A DNA stretch of 64,000 nucleotides from Hyphomicrobiales bacterium (GTDB lineage Bacteria > Pseudomonadota > Alphaproteobacteria > Rhizobiales > Rhizobiaceae): NCBI GenBank assembly GCA_900469615.1, contig UBYA01000001.1:310001-374000 (forward strand), given 5' to 3'. The number at the start of each line of letters is the position of its first letter. Position 1 is the first letter of the stretch. Of this stretch, positions 36,944-46,101 are shown one piece after another. The translations under genes were made by a program, and so were the position numbers. The notes below the pieces were generated by a model. That model ran no database searches, was not told the origin of the DNA, and saw only the letters and a program-made list of their open reading frames with translations.

Positions 36944-38398
36944 ATGCAAATGATCCTCGGAAACGGCTTGGCCGACGCCAGCAATCGGCAGACCAGCCCG
37001 ATCATCAATCCGGCCAGCGGCGAGACCGTCGACACCGTGCCGGAAGCAACCGTTGAAGACGTGCAACGCGCGATCGCCGTTGCCGTCGAAGCGCAGAAGG
37101 ACTGGGCCGCCCGCACCACCCGCGAGCGTACCGATCTGATCCGCAAGGCCGCGGGCATTATCCGCAGCCGCCGTCTGGAGCTCGGCAAGCTCCTGTCGCT
37201 GGAATCCGGCAAGCCTTACATGGCTGAAGCCGTCTGGGAATTCGACTCCGTAGCCTTCATCCTAGAAGCCAGCTGCGAAGTGGCCAGGCATCATTACGGT
37301 GCGGTCATGCCGTCTTCCACGGAATCCGGCTACGACGAAGACCTGCAGTTCACGCTGCACATCCCGCGCGGCGTCATCGCGGCCATCGTTCCGTTCAACT
37401 TCCCGCCGGCGATCTGGTCGTTCAAGGTCGGGGGAGCGCTCGCCGCTGGTAACGCGATCATCGTCAAGGCACCGCACCAGAACCCGCTTGCTGTCATCGA
37501 ATGCCACAAGATCCTCATAGAAGCGGGCATTCCGGCTGCCGTCGCGCAGTGCTTGACGGGTGACGGCCCTCGTGTCGGCGGTACGCTGGTCGGCGACCCG
37601 CGCATTGACATGATCAACTTTACGGGCAGTACCCACACCGGCAAGCTGATCGCCAAGGCGGCGGCCGAGCATCTGACGCCATACTATTTCGAGCTCGGCG
37701 GCAATGACGGCCTCATCATCTGCGACGACGCGGACATCGATCTCGCTGTCAGCGAAGCTGGCGACAAGTCGAGAAACTCTGGCCAGGCGTGTAGTGCCGC
37801 CAAGCGCTTCATCGTCCATAACTCCGTCAAGAAGCGCTTCATGGAGCGTCTGATTGACGAGAAGCTGTCCAAGCTCGTTCTCGGCGATCCCATGGACCCG
37901 GCAACGACGATGGGCCCCGTCATCGACAAGCGTGCGGCCGACAACATCGAGAAGCAGGTCAAGCTGACGGCCGATCAGGGAGGACGGGTCGTCTTCGGTG
38001 GCAAGCGCCGTAACTCCTATGCATTCTACGAGCCGACCGTTATCGCCGACGTTACGCCGGAAATGGACATCGCCAGGGATATGGAAGTCTTTGGTCCGGT
38101 TTGGCCGATCATTGGCTTCGACACGCTCGACGAGGCCATCAGAATTCACAACAACACGAGCTATGGCCTCGGTGGCGGCATCATCACTCCGGATACCCGC
38201 AAGGCTCTTCAGGCGGCTAGCAAGATGGTGACGGGCCACGTCGCGATCAACGCTTCCGGTGGTTTCCGCGCAGCGGAGTTGCCATTCGGCGGCGGCAAGA
38301 AAGGCAGCGGCAATAGCCGCGAGAGCATGTCCGAAGTGATGCGCGAAGTCACGCACCAGAAATCGATCATCCTGCGGAATGTCTTCAAGCAGGATTGA
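36944..38398 (+). CDS. NAD(P)+-dependent aldehyde dehydrogenase
   Basis: The protein has 484 residues with standard motifs: PFNFPPAIW, the nucleotide site FTGSTHTGKL, the Glu motif FELGGNDG and the catalytic Cys in NSGQACSA. It resembles lactaldehyde, glyceraldehyde or 2-oxoglutarate semialdehyde dehydrogenases of sugar-acid pathways. GAGGAG lies five bases before the ATG at 36944. It is the fourth and last gene of the operon that starts at 33874, followed by a hairpin at 38446. Confidence 0.92.
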   Translation: MQMILGNGLADASNRQTSPIINPASGETVDTVPEATVEDVQRAIAVAVEAQKDWAARTTRERTDLIRKAAGIIRSRRLELGKLLSLESGKPYMAEAVWEFDSVAFILEASCEVARHHYGAVMPSSTESGYDEDLQFTLHIPRGVIAAIVPFNFPPAIWSFKVGGALAAGNAIIVKAPHQNPLAVIECHKILIEAGIPAAVAQCLTGDGPRVGGTLVGDPRIDMINFTGSTHTGKLIAKAAAEHLTPYYFELGGNDGLIICDDADIDLAVSEAGDKSRNSGQACSAAKRFIVHNSVKKRFMERLIDEKLSKLVLGDPMDPATTMGPVIDKRAADNIEKQVKLTADQGGRVVFGGKRRNSYAFYEPTVIADVTPEMDIARDMEVFGPVWPIIGFDTLDEAIRIHNNTSYGLGGGIITPDTRKALQAASKMVTGHVAINASGGFRAAELPFGGGKKGSGNSRESMSEVMREVTHQKSIILRNVFKQD

Positions 38399-38445
38399 TG
38401 CTCATGACATGGCAATCGCGACCCTGTGATTGCGATGTCCATCGA

Positions 38446-38474
38446 GGCCTGCCCGTTTCTCCTACGGGCAGGCC
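38446..38474. terminator. Hairpin after the aldehyde dehydrogenase gene
   Basis: An 11-base-pair perfect stem, GGCCTGCCCGT (38446-38456) and ACGGGCAGGCC (38464-38474), with a seven-base loop, lies about 50 bases after the stop codon. No T-run follows; a partly factor-dependent terminator or a transcript-end stabiliser. Confidence 0.55.
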
Positions 38475-38681
38475 CTGTCCGTCTCCGGTTCGAATCCTGA
38501 AATTACGCGGACTGTCGATTGAGCAGGGCCGGATGCTTCAGACCAATGCGGGTACGCTTTATATCGAGCGGCGGGCCTTTTCCTGTCCCTGTGTCCGGAG
38601 TTGCGCAAAAACAAGAGGATAGGGCTTCTTCGCAATTCGAGAAGGAGCGGTAGGTTCCAACGCGCTGCCGCCGGGCTGCTG

Positions 38682-39749
38682 CTACGGGGCCTTAGCTACC
38701 GAGCCGCGCGTGACCATCTGATAAGGAAACACGACATCCTCGTCCAAACGATCGTCCGGATTGACTTTCCGGCGGCGCACGGCTTCCGTCAGAAGTTCGA
38801 CGGCGCGTTCGGTCATGGCCAAAGCGTCTTGATGGATTGTCGTCAAACCCGGCCAAGCCTGCTCAGCCACGGGCGAGTCGTCGTAGCCAACGACGGACAG
38901 TTTTTCGGGGACAGCAATGCCGCTATTATGGGCAACCGCGAGAACGCTGGCCGCCAGAGTGTCGTTGGCGGCAAAGATCGCCGTCAATCCGGGTTCCTGC
39001 TTCAGCAGGCGTTCCGCGGCTTTAACGCCTTGCTGGAAATTGAACTCCGTCTGCACGATCCATTCCGTGCGTGGTTCGATACCGCGATCGGAGAGCGCCT
39101 CCTTGTAGCCCTGGAGACGCGCTATGCTGCCGCTTTGCGATTTGGGACCTGCAATGTGACCGATCTTGGTGTGGCCGTGGTCCAGAAGCATCGTAACCAG
39201 CTCATGGCTGGCCTTTCGGTCGTCGCCGCGCACCGCCGCCATTCCCGAGATCGGAAAGCCCGGCGCGATCGCGACCGCAGGCACATCCAGTGCCTTCTTC
39301 TTGAACGTCGACGCGACGAATTCCGCGACGGGCGATGGGAGGAGAAAGCCGTCGATGCCCGCATCTTCCATACGATGCATGGTGTTCCTAAGCGCCTTGG
39401 GATCGTCAAGCTTTGCAAGCTCGACCGATACATCGACTTGCAAGCGTGATGCTGCTTTCATCGTGCCGACGATGACGGATGCGATGAACGGGTTGGTAAC
39501 CCCGGTGTAGATGAGGCCGACATGCGGCCTGGCGATACCTGCGAGCTGCTGCGCCGCGCGGTTGGGTGTGTAGCCCAGCTCCTTGATCTTCGCTTGGACG
39601 AGCGCCCTGAGGTCCGTGCCGACGTTGACGCGGTCGTGAATGACGTTCGACACCGTCATCATCGATACGCCCGCCGCGTCGGCAACCTCTTTCAAGGTCA
39701 CCTTCTGCGTTCCTCGGCCGCGTCGGCGTGTCGTATTCTTTGTATCCAT
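38682..39749 (-). CDS. LacI-family transcriptional repressor
   Basis: The protein has 355 residues with an N-terminal helix-turn-helix (TLKEVADAAGVSMMTVSNVI) plus hinge (GYTPNRAAQQLAG), then a periplasmic-binding-protein-like ligand domain (HVGLIYTG to the C-terminus). It is divergent from the ABC operon at 40088 and its palindromic operators. The ATG at 39749 follows GGAGA; longer in-frame starts to 39839 add non-homologous residues. It probably represses both the 33874 and the 40088 operons, because the same operator sequence occurs in front of both. Confidence 0.92.
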   Translation of the reverse strand: MDTKNTTRRRGRGTQKVTLKEVADAAGVSMMTVSNVIHDRVNVGTDLRALVQAKIKELGYTPNRAAQQLAGIARPHVGLIYTGVTNPFIASVIVGTMKAASRLQVDVSVELAKLDDPKALRNTMHRMEDAGIDGFLLPSPVAEFVASTFKKKALDVPAVAIAPGFPISGMAAVRGDDRKASHELVTMLLDHGHTKIGHIAGPKSQSGSIARLQGYKEALSDRGIEPRTEWIVQTEFNFQQGVKAAERLLKQEPGLTAIFAANDTLAASVLAVAHNSGIAVPEKLSVVGYDDSPVAEQAWPGLTTIHQDALAMTERAVELLTEAVRRRKVNPDDRLDEDVVFPYQMVTRGSVAKAP

Positions 39750-39969
39750 CTCTGTCTCCGGAGCCCTGGGGGGAGGGTGGTAGCTATCGATCGGAACCAT
39801 CGATGCGCGGATGCCGCGCAAAGGGCCGATATCCGGCACTATCCCACGTCTGCCTGTTCATGCCTTTTTCATAAGCTAAACAACTGCCTAGCGGTTGATT
39901 TCTGGAAAAATGCGCGTTTTGACGCGTTTTTCCGCCGATGAATTGAATCATTGCCCGATCGAATTGTAG

Positions 39970-40011
39970 TTGACAACAGTTAGTTTAGCGCTAATTTGGT
40001 TTAGCGCTACA
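39970..40011 (+). promoter_or_regulatory. Promoter with two LacI-type operators for the ABC operon
   Basis: A -35 box TTGACA is at 39970-39975 with a possible -10 TAATTT at 39992-39997. Operators TTTAGCGCTAAT (39984-39995) and TTTAGCGCTACA (40000-40011) overlap it. They are near-identical to the pair before the NanA-like gene (33563, 33604), so one LacI protein probably controls both operons. The divergent regulator gene starts at 39749, so it may also be autoregulated. Confidence 0.75.
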
Positions 40012-40087
40012 TTTTTGGAAGCGGTACTCGGTAATCCCGACATGATCGCTGGGCAGGAGCGCCATCAGGTTCTGAGGAGGACAATCT

Positions 40088-41350
40088 ATGAAGAGTTCCG
40101 TGTCTGTGGTCGCCGTGGCGGCCGCACTGTTCATGCACGCCGCCTCCGCAATGGCGGCCGGACCCCAGGCAGAAGTAATGCACTGGTGGGTCTCGGCAGG
40201 TGAATCGGCAGCCATCAAGGAGGTTGCGAAAGCCTACACCGCTCAGGGCGGCGTCTGGAAAGACAACGCCATCGCAGGCGGTGAGGTGGCCATCGCGAAC
40301 ATCGTCTCCCGTATCACCGGCGGAAATCCGCCAACCGCCGCACAGATGCCTCTCGGGAAGCAGGTAGAAGACCTGGTTTCGCAAGGTCTTCTCGCACCGA
40401 TCGATGATGCCGCCAAAGAGACGGGATTCTACAACAATATCCCGGAGACGTTCCAGAAGGCGATGACCTTCAAGGACGGGCACATGTACGCCCTGCCGAT
40501 CAATGACCATGGCCACAACTGGCTTTGGTACAATAAGAAGGTCCTTGCCGATGCAGGTGCCAAGGAGCCTGTTACATGGGATGACTTTTTTGCGGCGGCA
40601 GACGCGATCAAGGCGAAGGGGACCGCAATCCCGATCGCCGTGGGCGCGCAACCCTGGCAGTTGGGGCAGACTTTCCTCTCGGTTCTCCTGACGAAAGAAG
40701 GCCCCGAACTTTTCAACAAAGTCTTCGCCGACCTGGACGTGGACGCGATCAAATCCCCTCAATTCAAGGATGCCGTCACGACATTTCTCCGTCTGCGCGA
40801 CTATTCCGATAATGGCGCGGCAAATCGCGAGTGGAACGTAGCCGCCAATATGGTGATCACGGGCAAGGCAGGCTTCCAGTTCATGGGCGACTGGGCAAAG
40901 GGCGAATATCTTGCGGCAGGGCAGAAGGCCGATGTCGATTTCGGTTGCCAAATTCTCGGCAACGGCGACGGAAAGCAGTATTTCAATGTCTCGTCCGACG
41001 CGATCATCTTCCCGGTCAACAAGGATCCCGAGCAGCAAAAGGCGCAGGCGATGCTTGAGCGGGTCATGATGAGCAAGGATGTCCAGGTGGCGTTCAACTC
41101 AAAGAAGGGTTCGGTTCCTGCCCGTCTCGATGTGGACGAAACCAAACTCGACGCCTGCGCGGCGAAGGGCATCAAGATTCTCAAGGATCCGGCCCAGCGT
41201 ATTCCGAACGTCGATTTCCTCATTTCGCCAGATGCTATCGGGGCGGAGCGCGATCTCGCAGCACAGGCCTGGGCCGATCCCAGCTATACGCCCGACAAGT
41301 TCGTGGCCTCCCTGGTGCAGATCATCGAATCCGAAAAGTCCATGCGCTGA
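40088..41350 (+). CDS. Carbohydrate ABC importer, substrate-binding protein (family 1)
   Basis: The protein has 420 residues with a signal peptide (about 1-23, ending SAMAAG). Mature start QAEVMHWWVSAGES and the mid-protein stretch LPINDHGHNWLWYNKKVL are typical of family-1 sugar-binding proteins for glycosides or polyols. It binds the sugar in the periplasm for the permease pair and ATPase at 42277-45212. AGGAGG precedes the ATG. It is the first gene of the operon under the operators at 39984-40011. The sugar is unknown. Confidence 0.9.
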   Translation: MKSSVSVVAVAAALFMHAASAMAAGPQAEVMHWWVSAGESAAIKEVAKAYTAQGGVWKDNAIAGGEVAIANIVSRITGGNPPTAAQMPLGKQVEDLVSQGLLAPIDDAAKETGFYNNIPETFQKAMTFKDGHMYALPINDHGHNWLWYNKKVLADAGAKEPVTWDDFFAAADAIKAKGTAIPIAVGAQPWQLGQTFLSVLLTKEGPELFNKVFADLDVDAIKSPQFKDAVTTFLRLRDYSDNGAANREWNVAANMVITGKAGFQFMGDWAKGEYLAAGQKADVDFGCQILGNGDGKQYFNVSSDAIIFPVNKDPEQQKAQAMLERVMMSKDVQVAFNSKKGSVPARLDVDETKLDACAAKGIKILKDPAQRIPNVDFLISPDAIGAERDLAAQAWADPSYTPDKFVASLVQIIESEKSMR

Positions 41351-41363
41351 GCCACCTCGGTCT

Positions 41364-41379
41364 GCCGGCGGGCGCCGGC
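41364..41379. terminator. Possible intercistronic hairpin after the binding-protein gene
   Basis: A short GC stem, GCCGGC (41364-41369) and GCCGGC (41374-41379), with a four-base loop, lies 14 bases after the binding-protein stop. Hairpins here often protect the binding-protein transcript and lower downstream expression. Confidence 0.35.
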
Positions 41380-41428
41380 GGGCCATCATGATCGTGAATT
41401 TGAAAGCCATGTGAGGCGGGAGGAAGCA

Positions 41429-42277
41429 ATGAACATTCAATTGAAGCAAGGTCGTGTCGGTACGGATGTGACTGGCACCGTTCCGGAGCGGTTGAGCCTC
41501 AAAGGGCGCGTTGCCATGGTGACAGGCGGATCGCGCGGCATCGGAAAAGCCCTCGCGGTCGGCTTGGCCGAGGCGGGCGCGGACGTCGTCATCCTTTCGA
41601 AGAATACGAAGGAGGAAGGCGAAGAAGTGGCAGCCCGGCTCCGTGAAATCGGTGCCAAGGGGTCTTTCGCAATGCTTGCCGACGTGACCAGCCGCTCCGC
41701 ACTGGATGCTGCCGTCGACGAGGCCGCCAAGCGGCTCGGCAAGGTTGACATCATGGTTGCCAACGCCGGTATCGGCATCGACGTGAATGCCGAAGACATG
41801 ACCGAAGAGCAGTGGGACCGCCTGATGGACGTGAACCTCAAAGGTGTGTTCTTCGCCGCGCAGGCCGCCGCCCGGCATATGATCCCGCGCAAGTCCGGCA
41901 ACATCATCGTAACGTCGTCGCTTTCGGCTTACGTAGCCAACGGAAATCCGCAAGCTTGCTACAACACGTCCAAGGCGGGCGTAAACATGCTCGTTCGCTG
42001 CCTCGCCTACGAGTGGGCACGTCACAATATCCGCGTCAACGCAATCGCGCCCGGCTTTATCATGACCGATATTCTCGGGCCTTACCTGAGCGAATTCCCC
42101 GACGAAGCCTATGGTTACATGATCAAGCCAGCGGCCATGAACCGCATTGGCACGCCTGACGAGCTGGCTGGCGCGGCGGTATTCCTCGCATCCGATGCAT
42201 CGAGCTACATGACCGGGCAGTGCATGGTTATTGATGGCGGCTATTCTCTAACGCCTCTCGAAAATCGGCTGCTGTGA
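41429..42277 (+). CDS. Short-chain dehydrogenase/reductase, sugar or polyol type
   Basis: The protein has 282 residues of the classical SDR family. The cofactor site is TGGSRGIGKAL; NAG is in VANAGIGI; the catalytic set is Ser (VTSSLSAYV) with YNTSKAG (Tyr-x-x-x-Lys). It resembles sugar-alcohol and 2-keto-3-deoxy-gluconate dehydrogenases. GGGAGG is at good spacing before the ATG at 41429. It stands between the binding protein and the permeases, which suggests the imported sugar or polyol is oxidised by it. Confidence 0.9.
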   Translation: MNIQLKQGRVGTDVTGTVPERLSLKGRVAMVTGGSRGIGKALAVGLAEAGADVVILSKNTKEEGEEVAARLREIGAKGSFAMLADVTSRSALDAAVDEAAKRLGKVDIMVANAGIGIDVNAEDMTEEQWDRLMDVNLKGVFFAAQAAARHMIPRKSGNIIVTSSLSAYVANGNPQACYNTSKAGVNMLVRCLAYEWARHNIRVNAIAPGFIMTDILGPYLSEFPDEAYGYMIKPAAMNRIGTPDELAGAAVFLASDASSYMTGQCMVIDGGYSLTPLENRLL

Positions 42278-43215
42278 TGGCGGTTCTCGAGAGCACGGCA
42301 GGGGTTGCCACGAAGAAAAGCTCCGCAAGACGCAAGGCGCGGTCTCGCTGGGGGAGCTATGCCGGTTTTCTCCCGGCCGTGGTAATCGTCCTCTTCGTCT
42401 ACATCTTTTCAATGGGTTGGACGGTTTGGATTTCGTTCACGAAATCAAGGATGCTGCCGGTTGATGACTTCGTCGGTCTGGCACAGTATCAGCGCCTGTT
42501 CAGCGATGAGCGCTGGCAGATCTCCGTGGTGAACCTCGGAATATTCTGCTGCCTCTTTATCGGCGCAAGCCTGGTGCTTGGGCTCTTGATGGCGATCGCG
42601 CTGGACCAGCGCATCCGTTTCGAGAACACTCTGCGGACGATCTATTTATATCCGCAGGGCATGTCGTTCATCGTCACGGGCCTGATCTGGCAATGGATTC
42701 TCAATCCGCAGATGGGTTTGCAGCAGTTCTTTCACGATCTCGGCCTGACCTGGGTGACGATCGACTGGCTTACCCGCTCTGATAAAGCGATCTATGTCGT
42801 GGCGCTGGCTGGCGTGTGGCAGGCATCCGGACTCGTGATGGCGATCATGCTGGCCGGTCTGCGCGGCATCGACGAGGATCTCGCCAAGGCCGCAAAGGTC
42901 GATGGCATTAGTCCGTTCCGCTTCTACGCCCATATCGTGCTTCCGCTGCTGAAACCGATGTTCGCAACGGCGGTCGTCCTGCTCGCTGTGGGTGGTGTCA
43001 AGGTTTACGACCTGGTGGTCGCGCTCACGAACGGCGGGCCTGGCATATCGAGCGAAGTGCCCGCGAAGTACGTAATGGAATTCCTCTTTCGCAGAGCCAA
43101 TATCGGCCTCGCATCGGCAGCAGCTTCCGTCATGCTCATCACGGTGATAGCGGTCGTGGTTCCCTATATCTACCTCGAGCATTTCCGCAAGCAGAAGGGG
43201 AGGGCTCCGGTATGA
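42277..43215 (+). CDS. Carbohydrate ABC importer permease, MalF/UgpA-like
   Basis: The protein has about 312 residues with six hydrophobic segments and the EAA-type loop (DEDLAKAAKVDGISPFRFY). Start ATG at 42277 overlaps the SDR stop codon (TGATG), so translation is coupled; the GTG at 42274 is a less likely alternative. Together with the next gene it forms the membrane channel for the sugar bound by the 40088 protein. Confidence 0.9.
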   Translation: MAVLESTAGVATKKSSARRKARSRWGSYAGFLPAVVIVLFVYIFSMGWTVWISFTKSRMLPVDDFVGLAQYQRLFSDERWQISVVNLGIFCCLFIGASLVLGLLMAIALDQRIRFENTLRTIYLYPQGMSFIVTGLIWQWILNPQMGLQQFFHDLGLTWVTIDWLTRSDKAIYVVALAGVWQASGLVMAIMLAGLRGIDEDLAKAAKVDGISPFRFYAHIVLPLLKPMFATAVVLLAVGGVKVYDLVVALTNGGPGISSEVPAKYVMEFLFRRANIGLASAAASVMLITVIAVVVPYIYLEHFRKQKGRAPV

Positions 43216-44123
43216 CGAAGGAAGTCCATCACAAACTGCGTCATAATCCGGCGGCGAGCGGGCGCAAGCCCAGGCATGTTACGGCGGGCCGTGTCGGTTT
43301 ATATGCATTCATCATCGTCACGGCACTGTTCTTCCTGCTGCCGCTTGTCGTGATGATCATCACCTCGCTCAAGACCATGGATCAGATCCGCCAGGGCGGG
43401 CTCTTCAATCTGCCCAGTCCGTTCACCTTCGACGCATGGATACGTGCCTGGACGAGCGCCTGTACCGGTCTGACCTGCAATGGCGTCAAGGTCGGATTCT
43501 GGAACTCGATCCGTATTCTTGTTCCGAGCACGGCGTTGTCCATCGGTATTGCCGCGTGGACGGGCTACATGCTCTCGTTCTGGCGCGTGCGTGGCGCGAC
43601 GGTCCTGTTCGCGATCCTCATGGTTGGCGCATTTATCCCGTTCCAAGTCTTCATCTACCCATTGGTCCGGGTTTTCTCGCTGGCCGGCATTTTCGGCACG
43701 CTGCCGGGGATCGTTATCGTCCACACCGCCTTTGGGCTTCCGATGCTGAGCCTGCTCTTCCGGAACTTCTTTCTTGGGCTACCGATCGACCTGTTCAAGG
43801 CATCCCGCGTCGACGGTGCCAGCATCTGGCAGATATTCCGGCACATCATGCTACCGATGGCGACGCCGATGGTAATCGTCGCGGTGATCCTTCAGGTAAC
43901 GGGTATCTGGAACGACTTCATTCTCGGCGTCGTCTTTGCCGGACCCGGTAATCTTCCCATGACGGTGCAGTTGAACAACATCGTCAATTCGGTTTCGGGC
44001 GAGAAGGAATACAATGTGAACATGGCTGCAACCATGATTACGGCCCTTGTTCCCTTGGCTGTCTATTTCCTGTCGGGGCGCTGGTTCGTCCGAGGGATCG
44101 CGGCCGGTGCAGTGAAAGGATAA
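43212..44123 (+). CDS. Carbohydrate ABC importer permease, MalG/UgpE-like
   Basis: The protein has 303 residues with six membrane segments and the import loop (DLFKASRVDGASIWQIF). Its start ATG overlaps the preceding stop (ATGA) by four bases. The N-terminal segment is long and basic, then a first helix from about residue 40. It pairs with the previous permease. Confidence 0.9.
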   Translation: MTKEVHHKLRHNPAASGRKPRHVTAGRVGLYAFIIVTALFFLLPLVVMIITSLKTMDQIRQGGLFNLPSPFTFDAWIRAWTSACTGLTCNGVKVGFWNSIRILVPSTALSIGIAAWTGYMLSFWRVRGATVLFAILMVGAFIPFQVFIYPLVRVFSLAGIFGTLPGIVIVHTAFGLPMLSLLFRNFFLGLPIDLFKASRVDGASIWQIFRHIMLPMATPMVIVAVILQVTGIWNDFILGVVFAGPGNLPMTVQLNNIVNSVSGEKEYNVNMAATMITALVPLAVYFLSGRWFVRGIAAGAVKG

Positions 44124-44126
44124 GTC

Positions 44127-45212
44127 ATGGGTGTGGTCAAGGCGACCAATGTTTCGGTCGCATTCGGAGCCGTCAAGGTTATCGAAAATCTCAACCTCGA
44201 CATTAAAGAGGGCGAATTCGTCGTGCTTCTCGGGTCATCGGGGTGCGGCAAGTCCACGCTCCTCAACTGCATCGCAGGCCTGCAAGAGATCGTGGACGGC
44301 GAAATCTGGATCGGCGACGACAATGTCACTTGGGCGGAGCCGAAGGATCGCGGCGTCGGGATGGTGTTTCAATCCTACGCCCTCTATCCGCGCATGACGG
44401 TTCGCGAGAACCTCAGCTTCGGTCTGCGCATGGCCAAAATGCCCAAGGCGGAGATCGACAAGCGCGTGGGACGCGCCGTCAGTATCCTGCAGATCGAGAA
44501 GTTGTTGGACAGACGGCCTGCGGAATTATCGGGCGGTCAACGCCAGCGCGTTGCGATCGGTCGCGCCCTTGTCCGCGATGTCGACGTGTTCTTGTTCGAC
44601 GAGCCGTTGTCCAATCTCGACGCGAAGCTTCGCACCGAACTTCGCGTCGAGATCAAGAAGCTGCACCAACAGCTCGGTTCGACGATGATCTACGTCACTC
44701 ATGACCAGATCGAGGCAATGACGTTGGCCGACCGGATCGCAGTGATGAACAAGGGCATCATTCAGCAGTTTGCGCCTCCCAGGCAGGTTTACACGCGTCC
44801 CGCCAACCGGTTCGTCGCGGGGTTCGTCGGCTCGCCTTCGATGAACTTCATCAAGGCAACCGTGACCGGCGCAGCCGGGCGGGACGCGAAGATTTCGGAT
44901 GGCCGGTCGCTCTCGCTCAAGGGCTATGAGGGCAGTGATCGTCTGGTATCGGGAAAACAGATCGAAATCGGAGTGCGGCCGGAGCAGTGGACCGTTGGCG
45001 ATCGGCCCGGCAGCGGACAAACGCTCGATGCTCAGGTCACCGTTGTTGAAAACACGGGTGCCGAGAGCCTTATCTGGGCAAGGGTCGGAGACGAAACGGT
45101 CTCGGTCAAGGTTGCGGACGATGCGGGATATCACGAAGGGCAGAAGCTTCGGCTTTCCTTCAACCCGGCGTCCGTATCAATATTCGACACCTCGTCGGGC
45201 GAAAGAATTTAA
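44127..45212 (+). CDS. Carbohydrate ABC importer ATPase, UgpC/MalK-like
   Basis: The protein has 361 residues. Walker A is GSSGCGKST, the signature is LSGGQRQRVAIGRAL and Walker B is VFLFDEPLSNLD. The TOBE-type C-terminal half, from about 240, matches UgpC/MalK. MalK-like ATPases in rhizobia may serve several importers, but here the gene directly follows its permeases. AAAGGA precedes the ATG. Confidence 0.92.
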   Translation: MGVVKATNVSVAFGAVKVIENLNLDIKEGEFVVLLGSSGCGKSTLLNCIAGLQEIVDGEIWIGDDNVTWAEPKDRGVGMVFQSYALYPRMTVRENLSFGLRMAKMPKAEIDKRVGRAVSILQIEKLLDRRPAELSGGQRQRVAIGRALVRDVDVFLFDEPLSNLDAKLRTELRVEIKKLHQQLGSTMIYVTHDQIEAMTLADRIAVMNKGIIQQFAPPRQVYTRPANRFVAGFVGSPSMNFIKATVTGAAGRDAKISDGRSLSLKGYEGSDRLVSGKQIEIGVRPEQWTVGDRPGSGQTLDAQVTVVENTGAESLIWARVGDETVSVKVADDAGYHEGQKLRLSFNPASVSIFDTSSGERI

Positions 45213-45229
45213 CGCTCGGTCGAGCCAAT

Positions 45230-45256
45230 GGCGAAGGGGAGGAGCGCCCCTTCGCC
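45230..45256. terminator. Strong hairpin between the ATPase and the second SDR gene
   Basis: A perfect 10-base-pair stem, GGCGAAGGGG (45230-45239) and CCCCTTCGCC (45247-45256), with a seven-base loop, lies in the 65 bases between the two genes. It may partly terminate transcription or separate transport from enzyme expression. Confidence 0.5.
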
Positions 45257-45277
45257 ACATTCACAGGGAGCGAGTTT

Positions 45278-46090
45278 ATGTCCACCAAAAGGGTCGCCGT
45301 TATTACGGGTGCGACAGATGGAATGGGGCGGGTGGTTGCACCTCGCCTTGCCGGGGCCGGATACCATGTGGTCGTCCATGGCCGCAGCGCGGAACGGGGC
45401 GGGGAAGTTGTCGACGAGATCAGGAAAGCCGGGGGCTCGGCGGAGTTCATGGCCGCCAATCTCGCATCTCTTGCGGACATCCGACGGTTTGCCGCCGAAT
45501 TGAAGGAGAAGTTCCCGAAGATCCACCTGTTCATCAACAATGCCGGGATCGGTACAGGCCCGGAAGATGCGCCGCGTGAAGTCAGCGATGACGGGCTGGA
45601 GCGCCGCTTTGCGGTGAATTATCTGTCGGTCTACCTGCTGACCAAGCTCGTGCGGGACAGCGTTGTCGCAGCGGCCCCGTCGCGCATCGTCAACGTCGCA
45701 TCGGATGGCCAGCAGCCAATCGACTTTTCCAACGTGCAGCTGGAGCACGACTATTCCGGCGAAGCTGCATATTGCCGCAGCAAGGTCGCCGAGATCATGT
45801 TCACGCTCGATCTTTCCGAAGAACTCAAGGACAAGGGTGTGACCGTAAACACCATGCATCCGAGTTCCTTCATGGACACCACTATGGTCCGGCAGATGAA
45901 GCATGCTGTCGTCGAGAGCATCGACGTCGGTGCCGGTCATCTGATCGATCTCGCCCTGAACCCGAAATTCGACGGCGTGACGGGCCGTTATCTGAACCGC
46001 GGCGTCGATATGCCTGCCAACGCGCAGTGCTACGACGCGGGCGCGCGCAAAAAGCTTCGCGATCTCTCTGTTGAACTCACGGGCATCTGA
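45278..46090 (+). CDS. Short-chain dehydrogenase/reductase, classical type
   Basis: The protein has 270 residues. The cofactor site is TGATDGMGRVV, followed by NNAGIG and a Ser-Tyr-Lys set in VASDG and YCRSKVAE. It resembles oxidoreductases of the retinol dehydrogenase/WWOX-like SDR group. Start ATG follows GGGAGCG. It sits downstream of the ABC importer genes and just before the zinc alcohol dehydrogenase, so it may oxidise a second hydroxyl of the same polyol. The substrate is unknown. Confidence 0.88.
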   Translation: MSTKRVAVITGATDGMGRVVAPRLAGAGYHVVVHGRSAERGGEVVDEIRKAGGSAEFMAANLASLADIRRFAAELKEKFPKIHLFINNAGIGTGPEDAPREVSDDGLERRFAVNYLSVYLLTKLVRDSVVAAAPSRIVNVASDGQQPIDFSNVQLEHDYSGEAAYCRSKVAEIMFTLDLSEELKDKGVTVNTMHPSSFMDTTMVRQMKHAVVESIDVGAGHLIDLALNPKFDGVTGRYLNRGVDMPANAQCYDAGARKKLRDLSVELTGI

Positions 46091-46101
46091 ACGGACATAC
46101 C

